Source of the DNA: Bradyrhizobium sp. G127
GTDB taxonomy: Bacteria; Pseudomonadota; Alphaproteobacteria; Rhizobiales; Xanthobacteraceae
Length of the DNA: 64,000 nucleotides
Direction: 5' to 3'
Assembly (NCBI RefSeq): GCF_021502575.1
Contig: NZ_JAKFGN010000002.1
Coordinates: forward strand, 62,001-126,000
Position numbers and translations under genes: made by a program. The notes under the pieces are model-generated. The model was not told the origin of the DNA and did not search any database. It saw nothing but the letters and a program-made list of their open reading frames with translations. Below are positions 46,218 to 53,421 of the stretch, piece by piece. Each line of letters begins with the position of its first letter. Position 1 is the first letter of the stretch.

Positions 46218-46246
46218 GCCCCCATCGAATTCATGATTTTGGGGGC
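46218..46246 (+). promoter_or_regulatory. Hairpin that sequesters the ribosome binding site
   Basis: GCCCCCA (46218-46224) is complementary to TGGGGGC (46240-46246). The second arm contains GGGGG, the only plausible Shine-Dalgarno sequence, six bases before ATG 46252. If formed, the stem would hide the ribosome binding site. Confidence 0.5.
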
Positions 46247-46251
46247 TTCCG

Positions 46252-46923
46252 ATGAATTTAAGGCTTATTGCGCTGGCACTTCTTGCAACCACCACGGCCG
46301 CCGCGGCAGCGGATCTGCCAGCCCGCACCTACAAGACGCCGGTGGTTTCGCCCGCTTATAACTGGTCCGGCTTCTATGTCGGCGCGATGGGCGGCTACGC
46401 ATGGTCGGACGAAGTCACGGTCGGCATTACCGGGATCGGTACGGTGACCGGGACCTCGGATGCCTTGAAGGGTGGTTTCGGCGGCGGCACCATCGGCTAC
46501 AACTGGCAGGCGCCCGGCAGCCAGTTCGTGTTCGGCCTCGAGGCCGACGCAGCGGGCGCCGGAATCCAGTATTCCGAAGCCGCACCGGGCGTCGCCGTCA
46601 GCACCAAGATTCAGGCCTTCGGCACGGTGACCGGCCGCGCCGGCTTCGCGCTCAGCAACGCGCTGATTTACGGCAAGGCCGGCTATGCGTGGGCCAGCAA
46701 CAAGGTGGATGCGACCATCCTCGGCCTCTCGGCGTCGGACAGCCAGTTTCACTCCGGCTGGGCGGCAGGCGGCGGAGTTGAATATGGCTTCGCGCCCAAC
46801 TGGTCCGCGAAGGTCGAATATCTCTATGCCGATCTCGGCACCCAGACCTATTTCGGCGGCCTTGAACTCGGCACCACGCTTCACACCGTGAAGGGCGGCA
46901 TCAACTATCGCTTCGGTTACTGA
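46252..46923 (+). CDS. Outer-membrane beta-barrel protein (Omp25/RopB-like)
   Basis: 223 residues. A signal peptide (NLRLIALALLATTTAAAAA) is cleaved before DLPARTYK. The mature start YNWSGFYVGAMGGYAW, then GTIGYNWQAPGSQFVFGLEAD, GRAGFALSNALIYGKAGYAW and a C-terminal GGINYRFGY ending in an aromatic residue are the marks of the 8-stranded Omp25/OmpA-like barrels abundant in Rhizobiales. It probably has a structural or adhesin-like role in the outer membrane. It is a single-gene unit with a clear terminator after it and a structured leader before it. Confidence 0.9.
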   Translation: MNLRLIALALLATTTAAAAADLPARTYKTPVVSPAYNWSGFYVGAMGGYAWSDEVTVGITGIGTVTGTSDALKGGFGGGTIGYNWQAPGSQFVFGLEADAAGAGIQYSEAAPGVAVSTKIQAFGTVTGRAGFALSNALIYGKAGYAWASNKVDATILGLSASDSQFHSGWAAGGGVEYGFAPNWSAKVEYLYADLGTQTYFGGLELGTTLHTVKGGINYRFGY

Positions 46924-46948
46924 GAACAGTCGTCTCCAGTTTCAACTC

Positions 46949-46976
46949 AGGCCTCGGCCCAAGCCGGGGCCTTTTG
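46949..46976 (+). terminator. Rho-independent terminator of the outer-membrane protein gene
   Basis: GGCCTCGGC and GCCGGGGCC form a 9-base stem (one G-T pair) around CCAA, followed by TTTT. It begins about 26 bases after the stop. Confidence 0.8.
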
Positions 46977-46998
46977 CATTCGCGCGCTGCGCCACTCC

Positions 46999-47226
46999 CT
47001 ACTGCATCAGGGACCGGCGGCGCTCGTATCGCGCGCGCATCCAGGGGACCAGCCACCACGCAATCGGAAAGGCCAGCACAAAACTTGCGAGCACCACCAG
47101 AGGTATCAAAATGGCCGCGTGTTCCGACCAGGGCTTGATCGTCAGAACGGGCACGAGACCCATGCCGAACAGAACGGCATTGGTCATGCCGAAGATGAGC
47201 CAGGAAAGACGTGTGCGAGTGTCCAT
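46999..47226 (-). CDS. Small hypothetical membrane protein
   Basis: 75 residues with two hydrophobic helices (LSWLIFGMTNAVLFGMGLV and AAILIPLVVLASFVLAFPIA) and a basic tail (RARYERRRSL). The topology would place both ends in the cytoplasm. It has no recognisable catalytic residues. It resembles small conserved membrane proteins of Bradyrhizobium relatives, but I cannot name a family. It is convergent with the outer-membrane protein gene. Confidence 0.6.
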   Translation of the reverse strand: MDTRTRLSWLIFGMTNAVLFGMGLVPVLTIKPWSEHAAILIPLVVLASFVLAFPIAWWLVPWMRARYERRRSLMQ

Positions 47227-47471
47227 GACAAAACCATAGGCGAAGCGCGCTTCGCTCCTTCAGTTAAAATCAAATGCACGCCGGCAGCGGGTTTGAGCGA
47301 AACGAACGGCAGCGCGATTAATGCGCTGCATCCGTCACGCCATTCACACCGTTGCGCGGATGGTGCCTGTGATCAAATCCTGATGGGGAGAGATGTTCCG
47401 TGAGATTGGGGAGGCGGCGCTCGATTTCAGCAACTTCTTATGAAAAGCGCATAACCTGCTGAAAAGATTAA

Positions 47472-47545
47472 TGGAGGCCACGACCAGAATTGAACTGGTG
47501 TACACGGTTTTGCAGACCGTTGCGTAACCACTCCGCCACGTGGCC
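47472..47545 (-). tRNA. tRNA-Cys (anticodon GCA)
   Basis: 74 bases on the minus strand: acceptor GGCCACG pairs with CGTGGCC, the anticodon arm ACGGT-CTGCAAA-ACCGT gives anticodon GCA, the T-arm is CCAGTTCAATTCTGG, and the 3' end is TCCA encoded. It marks one edge of the AT-richer accessory segment, which lies on the 5' side of the tRNA. Confidence 0.95.
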
Positions 47546-47721
47546 CCACTGCGCGAAACACTTATCGGCTATCAATCAGCTAGGCAACCTCGCGAGGGGC
47601 GGTCGGTTGCGAATTCTAAAATGCATTTCCGTGTCGTTTCTGAAACACACTACTGGTTCTGTTCTTCCTAGACACCCCGGCGGAGGCACCTCGTCCTACA
47701 TCGATACCAAGAGGTGGGAAG

Positions 47722-47973
47722 TTGAATGTAGCGCAAAGACCTCACGTCGCTGGACCGCGCGGTCCTTCGAACGCAAATTCAAAACCGCATCACTTCGTCT
47801 TCTTGTCCGACGATGAAGATGCTGCGCTAACGGATTTCGTCCTAGAATCGCTATGGACTAAAACGCTCGAAGCACCTGCAGTCACCTTAATTGCAAAAGC
47901 TTGTTTAGCAGGAGACCAATTTTCAGTTCTCGATGCGGCCTTTGTGGCGACTCTCATCACAGAAGATCTCTGA
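47722..47973 (+). CDS. Small unknown ORF convergent with the deaminase gene
   Basis: 83 residues from a TTG with GAGGTGG eight bases upstream. The C-terminal two-thirds (FLSDDEDAALTDFVLESLW and TLIAKACLAGDQFSVLDAAF) has normal protein composition with a helix-rich look, and its codons share the lower GC of the deaminase gene. The N-terminal 25 residues look less convincing, so the true start may be internal. Its stop is 10 bases from the deaminase stop, tail to tail. No family recognised; it could be an accessory partner or a chance frame. Confidence 0.4.
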   Translation: MNVAQRPHVAGPRGPSNANSKPHHFVFLSDDEDAALTDFVLESLWTKTLEAPAVTLIAKACLAGDQFSVLDAAFVATLITEDL

Positions 47974-47983
47974 TCATTTGGCT

Positions 47984-49591
47984 TCATCTGAAAATACCTG
48001 TCTTGAGCCGTGACCAATCAGCATCAGCAAGGGATGCAAGATAAGACGATTCCAGTTCTGCCGTTAGCGATCCCATGGTGACGCCTTTAGGAGCCCCTCG
48101 GGGAGCGTCCGATTTGAGCGCGTAACCTTGTCCATTCTTACGTGGAACCATTTCGAAAAGGTCAATAAACCGTGTTGGGGCTATACCGACGAAAGCGTCA
48201 AATCTGACCGCATCATCATCAGCTTCTCGGTCGCGATCCACTTGAATCGCTCGTTTGTACAGCTTTTTGGCCCGACTTTTGGGGTAAGGTTCAATGTACA
48301 CAACCCTCGTTATACCGGCCGCAATGATATGCCGCGCGCACATATGGCAAGGAAATGTCGTGCAATATAGGGTGCTATCCCTCACTGACACGCCGCGCAT
48401 CGCTGCGTCACAAACTGCAGCCATCTCAGCGTGCACGATTCGTCCAAATTCGAGAAGGCTTGCGACGGCCGTACTAGCTAAGGGTTTTGGCTCTATGTAG
48501 AGAGCTTCTTGTGCTCTTTGTTCACTTGCCAGTTCCTTTTTGCTGTCAACAAGCCATCCCGCGTCGGAAAGGGCTTGGAGTAGTTCCCCTACAATTTCTT
48601 TGCGTGTACCTACTGCAGCATCCTGCCCAACTTTGTAATCGCGATAGTCTTTCTCGGTCCCTGCGACTGCATCCCAGATCACCCCGCCGCCGGCTCGAGG
48701 AACTTCATTGCAGCCCGTAGCAAGAATTTCGCCTTTCTTTGTAGCAAGCACTGCGCCGACTTGCCGGGAAAGATCAGCCGATCGTTGTGCCGTAACGCGA
48801 GCTTGAAACATCAGCAACTCATCGACAGTCGGAGTGATGTAGGGGGCCTGAAAGAGCAACTGGATAAAACGCCGTACGTCGCTCCTTAAGTCTACGCCAG
48901 CTTTCAAAAAGACATCGGCTTTTTGAAATACATCCTCAAGGCGCTGTCCTAGTAAATTGGCTCTTTCTTTCTGATCAGTATCGATCAATTCATCGGCTGT
49001 AGTTCGATAAAGTTCTGGGTCAGCCGAACTTCTACTGCTTGCAATCTTTTTGCAAAGGTTCTCAATCCGCTGCTCTCTTGGCTCATAAACAGATACAAGT
49101 AAAACTCGCTGACCGAACAACTTGCGCAGTGTTTGAAGTTCTTCGTCGCGCTTTAAAGACGAAATAATGAAGCAATGACGTTCGGCTGGAACAGAGCCAT
49201 CCCCGCTCTCGTTCAAGCTCGCGCGTTTTTCATGGATATCGGAGAGGGCTAGCCTAACGACAGCGTCGGCGTGATCTATTATGCGCCGAATTTCGTTTCC
49301 AGCCGTCATGCTGTCTCGAATGCGGTCGTCTTCAGCTTCCAGTTTAGCCAGATAATCGAGACCTGGAATTTGGCTCATAAGAGCGCTCAAACGGACTAAA
49401 ACTGGTATGTATCCGACAGCTAAAAGCTCCGCGGATAACGCATCAGCAACAGCAGTCGTGTCGGTTCCGACAGCTACTGACAAGCAAATAACAAGTTCTG
49501 GATAGTAGACGGCCTCGGCGCCAGCAGCCGACGATCCATCCTCACGAATCGAATCGATATTGGTCACGGTCGTTCCCCAGCCCGGTTCCAC
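47984..49591 (-). CDS. avcD: Anti-phage dCTP/dCMP deaminase (AvcD/DCD type)
   Basis: 535 residues, close to the about 530 of V. cholerae AvcD. Residues about 30-250 form a P-loop nucleotide-kinase-like domain; its loop is ELVICLSVAVGTD, the degenerate Walker A seen in this family. Residues about 265-500 form a deoxycytidylate deaminase domain: QRSADLSRQVGAVLATKKGE, zinc ligands in HAE (His387, catalytic Glu389), then PCHMC (Cys415, Cys418). Such proteins deaminate dCTP/dCMP to dUTP/dUMP during infection, starving phage DNA synthesis; AvcD is held off by an RNA. The GTG at 49591 opens the frame, but a GTG at 49567 has GGGGAA at good spacing. The gene is AT-richer than its surroundings, suggesting transfer. 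Confidence 0.88.
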   Translation of the reverse strand: MEPGWGTTVTNIDSIREDGSSAAGAEAVYYPELVICLSVAVGTDTTAVADALSAELLAVGYIPVLVRLSALMSQIPGLDYLAKLEAEDDRIRDSMTAGNEIRRIIDHADAVVRLALSDIHEKRASLNESGDGSVPAERHCFIISSLKRDEELQTLRKLFGQRVLLVSVYEPREQRIENLCKKIASSRSSADPELYRTTADELIDTDQKERANLLGQRLEDVFQKADVFLKAGVDLRSDVRRFIQLLFQAPYITPTVDELLMFQARVTAQRSADLSRQVGAVLATKKGEILATGCNEVPRAGGGVIWDAVAGTEKDYRDYKVGQDAAVGTRKEIVGELLQALSDAGWLVDSKKELASEQRAQEALYIEPKPLASTAVASLLEFGRIVHAEMAAVCDAAMRGVSVRDSTLYCTTFPCHMCARHIIAAGITRVVYIEPYPKSRAKKLYKRAIQVDRDREADDDAVRFDAFVGIAPTRFIDLFEMVPRKNGQGYALKSDAPRGAPKGVTMGSLTAELESSYLASLADADWSRLKTGIFR

Positions 49592-49633
49592 TTCAACACA
49601 CAGGGACTACGGTTGTCGAGGAGCAGATTTGCA

Positions 49634-49663
49634 ATCATACGTTAAGATCGGGCGCGATGCGAA
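49634..49663 (-). promoter_or_regulatory. Possible promoter of the deaminase gene
   Basis: On the minus strand TTCGCA, 18 bases, then TATGAT, about 45 bases before GTG 49591. The -10 is good and the -35 moderate. It fits in the 86 bases separating the deaminase from the preceding gene. Confidence 0.3.
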
Positions 49664-49677
49664 CCCGCAAGGCCCGC

Positions 49678-49959
49678 CTAACCGCCGCTTTTCGCGTTGC
49701 TGGCGGCGATCACCTTGAGCATATCGGCCACCGGGAACCCGCCGCGGTGCATCGCGCACAGCACGTCGATCATCTGCTCGCTCGGCTGATCGGCGGACGA
49801 AAGAGCGCTCCGCACCTCGCGCGGCAGGTCGTCGAACTCCACCATCTGTTTACGGACGGTCGACAGGCCGTGAGCGGACAATCCGCCTTCGGCATCGTGT
49901 GGCGTTTTGGGGCTGTCGGGCATCGGGAGCGGATCGCGGTGTTGGCGGGGTGCGGTCAT
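49678..49959 (-). CDS. Hypothetical protein
   Basis: 93 residues, soluble. After a polar, Pro-rich N-terminus there is a helical region (VRKQMVEFDDLPREVRSAL, then SEQMIDVLCAMHRGGFPVADMLKVI) that could form a small helical domain. It follows the 224-residue secreted protein by 10 bases on the same strand, so the two are probably co-transcribed. High-GC codon use places it with the core genome rather than the deaminase segment. ATG 49959 is preferred to the in-frame TTG at 49965. No family recognised. Confidence 0.6.
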   Translation of the reverse strand: MTAPRQHRDPLPMPDSPKTPHDAEGGLSAHGLSTVRKQMVEFDDLPREVRSALSSADQPSEQMIDVLCAMHRGGFPVADMLKVIAASNAKSGG

Positions 49960-49969
49960 TTGCAAACAC

Positions 49970-50644
49970 TCACTTGAACGTATTGGCGGCGACGTCGTAG
50001 GTCCAGGTGAGGCGGCCGTCGGTGAAAATCACCGCATGAAATCCAAGATCGCGCGCCTTGTTGAAGATCTTCCCGGATTCGGCAAGGTTGAGCACCGTCG
50101 GCCGGTCCATCTTGAAATACTTGTAGTTCAGCACAGTCTCGCGCTCGCCGGACGTGCTGATGTCCATCGCCAGACCCCGGCGCAACATCTGCTTGCGCGT
50201 ATCGAGCGCAAACTGTTTGCGGCCGTCGGCATTGCCCTCCAGCGATTGCAGCCGTGCGGCGATGTTGCCGGTGCCGACCTTGCGGATGTATTCGCGCTCG
50301 TTCTTCTGCATCGCGGCCAGCAGCTTTTTCGCGCGGGGCGCTTCAGGCGCCGAGTCGTCGATTTTGCCGAGATCGGCCTTGGCCGCGTAGTAGTCGGCGA
50401 GGGCGGGAAGCTTCTGCCCGCGCTTCGCGGAATAGTCGCTCAGCGACTTGATGACGGCGGCGGCGCGCTCGAGGACCTTCTTGCGCTTGGGCGCGGGCTG
50501 ATCGGCCGAGGTTGCCGCAGCCGCAGCAGTTTGTGCCGGGGCGGCTGGAATTCCGAGAGCCATCAGCAACGCGGACAGCAGCAGGGCGCGGGCAATCGCG
50601 CGGCGCGGGGAAGGGACAGGATGTCGCCTCAAGCTGCCTGTCAT
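49970..50644 (-). CDS. Hypothetical secreted protein
   Basis: 224 residues from ATG 50644. A signal peptide (AIARALLLSALLMALGIPAAPAQ) leads to an Ala-rich linker. A helical middle follows (KKVLERAAAVIKSLSDYSAKR and ARAKKLLAAMQ-type stretches), with a compact C-terminal part (YFKMDRPTVLNLAESGKIFNKARDLGFHAV, read in two parts, then GRLTWTYDVA). A periplasmic location is expected. I cannot assign a function. It is followed closely by the 93-residue hypothetical gene. Confidence 0.7.
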   Translation of the reverse strand: MTGSLRRHPVPSPRRAIARALLLSALLMALGIPAAPAQTAAAAATSADQPAPKRKKVLERAAAVIKSLSDYSAKRGQKLPALADYYAAKADLGKIDDSAPEAPRAKKLLAAMQKNEREYIRKVGTGNIAARLQSLEGNADGRKQFALDTRKQMLRRGLAMDISTSGERETVLNYKYFKMDRPTVLNLAESGKIFNKARDLGFHAVIFTDGRLTWTYDVAANTFK

Positions 50645-50855
50645 ATATTTCAATCCCTCGATCCCGGCCCGAAAGGTCCCTGCCTTCGCGGTCTCATATC
50701 ACAGCCGCCGTTGCGCCGGACAGGCGTTCCGCGGCCGGACCGCGCACAGGGCAGGCTTGCATCGCGTGCGGCCTTGCAGCAAATATGCGTCGCAAAACAG
50801 CGTGGGGCGCGTGCCGCGCGCGATCGAATTGTCCCTGATGTCTTGAGGTTATCCC

Positions 50856-51521
50856 ATGTCAGATTTCGCAACCTCTCGGCAGAACATGGTCGACTGTCAG
50901 GTCCGGCCCAGCGATGTGACCGATCTGCGCATCATCGACGCGATGCTGGCGGTGCCGCGCGAGGCGTTCGTGCCGGACGCCAAGCGCCCGATCGCCTATC
51001 TGGATATGGACATCGACGTCGCCGCTGACGGCAAGCCGAGGCGCCATCTCATCAAGCCGGCGGTGCTGGCGAAGATGATTCAGGCCGCCGCGATTGCGGA
51101 GACCGACCGCGTGCTGGTGGTCGGTTGCGCCACCGGCTATTCGGCGGCGGTCATCAGCCTGCTCGCGCGGGAAGTGACGGCGACCGAGCCGGATTCGGCA
51201 CTGGCGGCCGCGGCGCAGCGCAATCTGGCCAGCCTCGGTTACACCCATGTAACCGTCGATGCGGCGGACCCGGTCGATGGCGACCACGCCCATGCACCTT
51301 ATGATGTGATCCTGCTCGATGGCGCCACCGAGATCGAGCCTCACGGGCTGTACGACCAGTTGCGGCGGGGCGGACGGCTGGTCGGCGTCTTCGCAACCAG
51401 CCAGCCGCCGCGGGCCACGCTGATCACGCGGTCACCGTCCGATTTCGGCAGCCGGGTGCTTTTCGACGCCTCTGCGCCGGTTTTACCGGGCCTGGAGCGC
51501 GTTCCGGAGTTCACTTTCTAG
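50856..51521 (+). CDS. pcm: Protein-L-isoaspartate O-methyltransferase family protein
   Basis: 221 residues. NMVDCQVRPSDVTDLRIIDAM is the start typical of the alphaproteobacterial PCMT subfamily, followed by VPREAFVPDAKRPIAY. The SAM-binding motif is VLVVGCATGYSAAVISLLA, with DVILLDGATE as motif II. The family methylates abnormal isoaspartyl residues for repair. This subgroup is somewhat diverged and the catalytic activity of its members is not well tested. It precedes the TolC-family gene, a common pairing in Rhizobiales. Confidence 0.85.
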   Translation: MSDFATSRQNMVDCQVRPSDVTDLRIIDAMLAVPREAFVPDAKRPIAYLDMDIDVAADGKPRRHLIKPAVLAKMIQAAAIAETDRVLVVGCATGYSAAVISLLAREVTATEPDSALAAAAQRNLASLGYTHVTVDAADPVDGDHAHAPYDVILLDGATEIEPHGLYDQLRRGGRLVGVFATSQPPRATLITRSPSDFGSRVLFDASAPVLPGLERVPEFTF

Positions 51522-51678
51522 TGGTTCGTTGCCGGCGGGAAGCAAATGTCAAATCCACTCCACTAGGATAGTTTTCCTTGGCCGCACGCAGGTGTGGCTA
51601 CAATGTCCCATATGCACAGTTTCGGTTGCCGCAACGCGGGGCGGGGTTTCACCCGGGACAGCCGATGCATAGACTATC

Positions 51679-51696
51679 GTCGGGCGGGCGCCCGAC
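51679..51696. promoter_or_regulatory. Palindrome upstream of the TolC-family gene
   Basis: GTCGGGCG and CGCCCGAC are perfect 8-base arms around GG, 63 bases before the start codon. The two-base centre is too tight for a good RNA hairpin, so a dimeric protein site is more likely. Confidence 0.35.
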
Positions 51697-51758
51697 TCGA
51701 CTGCCCGGTTTCGGCTCGTGCTTTTTAATGGCGAGGGAACCGGTTTGGGGAAAGATAG

Positions 51759-53171
51759 ATGCAAGCTAAGTATCGGATGAAGCTCAGCGCGGGCGTTGCT
51801 CTCGCGGCTCTTTTGATGAGTCACGTCATGACGACGCCCGTCATGGCCGAGACCATCGAAGCCGCGCTGATTCGTGCGTACCAGAACAATCCACAGTTGA
51901 ACGCGCAGCGCGCATCGGTGCGCGCCACCGACGAAAATGTGCCGCAGGCCTTGTCCGGCTATCGTCCGAAGGTCGCGGTCACGGCCAGCGTCGGGACCCA
52001 GTTCACCGACACGGCGCAGAACACAAATGTCGGCGGACGTTTGAGCACGACCAGCCTTGCCGGCGTCAACGCGCCGCGCTCGGTCGGCGCGACCGTCACG
52101 CAGACGCTGTTCAACGGCGGCCAGACCGCCAACCGCACCCGCGCCGCCGAAAGCCAGGTCTCCGCCTCCCGCGAAGGTTTGCGCGTGCTGGAGCAGACCG
52201 TGCTGTTCGCAGCCGCCACCATCTACATGGACTACTTGCGCGACTCGGCCATCGTCGAGGTGCAAAAGAGCAACGTCCGCGTGCTGGAGCAGACACTCAA
52301 GCAGACCCGCGATCGTTTCAATGTCGGCGAAGTCACGCGCACCGACGTGGCGCAGTCCGAAGCCCAGCTTGCCGCCGGCAAGACGCAGCTTCTGACCGCT
52401 GAATCAAATCTGACGACGACGCGCGCGAATTACCGCCGCATCATCGGCAACGATCCGGGCAATCTCGCCCCCGGTTCGCCGGTCGATCGTTTCCTGCCGA
52501 CCACGCTGACCGCCGCCATTGATCGCGGGCTGCTGGAAAATCCGAACGTCACCGCCGCGATGTACGGCATCGACGTCAGCTTCCTTCAGGTCAAGGTCAA
52601 CGAAGGCGCGCTGTTTCCGACCGTCACGCTTCAGGGCAGCGTGCAGCAGGCTTACGAGAGCAACATGGCCACGTACCGCGCCTTCGGTGCGTCCGCCGTC
52701 GCCCAGTTGACAGTGCCGGTCTATCAGGGCGGTGCCGAATACGCGCTGATCCGCCAGTCGAAAGAATCGCTGGCGCAGCAGCGCCTCAACCTCGAACAGG
52801 TTCGCGACCAGACCCGCGCCACCGTGGCGCAGGCATGGGGCCAGCTCGTCGCAGGCAAGGCGCAGGTGACATCGGCGCAGTCGCAGGTGAGCGCGTCCGA
52901 AATCGCACTGAACGGCGTCCGCGAAGAGGCGCGGGTCGGTCAGCGCACCACGCTCGACGTCCTGAACGCGCAGCAGGCTCTGGTGAACGCGCGCGTCGCA
53001 CTCGTCACCGCGCAGCACGACCGCGTCGTCGCATCGTACAGCGTGCTGAACTCGATCGGACGCCTGTCGCCGACCGTGCTCAACCTCGCCACCAACGTCT
53101 ACGACCCGAGCGTCCACTATCATCAGGTGCGCGATAGCTGGGGTGGCGTCCGGACTCCCGACGGCCGCTGA
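51759..53171 (+). CDS. tolC: TolC family outer-membrane channel (type I secretion/efflux)
   Basis: 470 residues. A signal peptide (MKLSAGVALAALLMSHVM, cleaved after TPVMA) leads to ETIEAALIRAYQNNPQLNAQRASV, the standard TolC start. Two helical repeats follow; NVRVLEQTLKQTRDRFNVGEVTRTDVAQSEA and GVREEARVGQRTTLDVLNAQQAL (read in parts) are the matching repeat cores. No lipobox, so it is the TolC rather than the NodT type. It forms the trimeric outer-membrane exit duct for type I secretion or efflux. GGGGAAAG before ATG 51759 fixes the start. A strong hairpin follows. Confidence 0.92.
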   Translation: MQAKYRMKLSAGVALAALLMSHVMTTPVMAETIEAALIRAYQNNPQLNAQRASVRATDENVPQALSGYRPKVAVTASVGTQFTDTAQNTNVGGRLSTTSLAGVNAPRSVGATVTQTLFNGGQTANRTRAAESQVSASREGLRVLEQTVLFAAATIYMDYLRDSAIVEVQKSNVRVLEQTLKQTRDRFNVGEVTRTDVAQSEAQLAAGKTQLLTAESNLTTTRANYRRIIGNDPGNLAPGSPVDRFLPTTLTAAIDRGLLENPNVTAAMYGIDVSFLQVKVNEGALFPTVTLQGSVQQAYESNMATYRAFGASAVAQLTVPVYQGGAEYALIRQSKESLAQQRLNLEQVRDQTRATVAQAWGQLVAGKAQVTSAQSQVSASEIALNGVREEARVGQRTTLDVLNAQQALVNARVALVTAQHDRVVASYSVLNSIGRLSPTVLNLATNVYDPSVHYHQVRDSWGGVRTPDGR

Positions 53172-53187
53172 CAGCGGGTGATTTGAT

Positions 53188-53235
53188 TCCGGCATTCGCG
53201 TTGCGCACCCGCGATGGGCGCGCGCGAATGCCGGA
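53188..53235 (+). terminator. Strong hairpin after the TolC-family gene
   Basis: TCCGGCATTCGCG and CGCGAATGCCGGA form a perfect 13-base stem with a 22-base loop, 17 bases after the stop. There is no T-run, so it may be a factor-dependent terminator, an mRNA 3'-end stabiliser or a repeat element. Confidence 0.55.
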
Positions 53236-53421
53236 TCCCCCGCCGCCGCTCGCAACGTACCCATCAGCATTGTGATCAACCGGCCGAGTCCGCAGCCCGT
53301 TGCTTGCAATCATTTGTTGCCATGACATACCGTTTGAAAGGATCGCGAAGCGATTCGTGACGTTGGTGTGCGGCTTTGTCGGGTCTCTCGATCCGGCTGC
53401 CGATGAGGTGGAGTCGGGGAG

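Larger units (their letters stand above)
45865..46251. other. Long leader region between tRNA-Asn and the outer-membrane protein gene
   Basis: 387 bases without a convincing gene; short open frames here lack coding character. It must hold the tRNA-Asn promoter and the promoter and leader of the outer-membrane protein gene. Two structures stand out near the right end: TCCACC-A-GGTGGA at 46192-46204, and a hairpin at 46218-46246 described separately. Confidence 0.5.

Noticed and set aside
47790-48017. Minus-strand 75-codon frame overlapping the deaminase 3' end
   Set aside because: Ser/Lys-rich low-complexity translation typical of antisense. The plus-strand 83-codon frame has better composition and a ribosome site.
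49640-49677. Possible tRNA fragment or attachment-site remnant at the right edge of the AT-rich segment
   Set aside because: GGGTTCGCATC looks like a T-loop, but the stem has a mismatch and no match to the tRNA-Cys 3' end is visible. No direct repeat pair can be shown.
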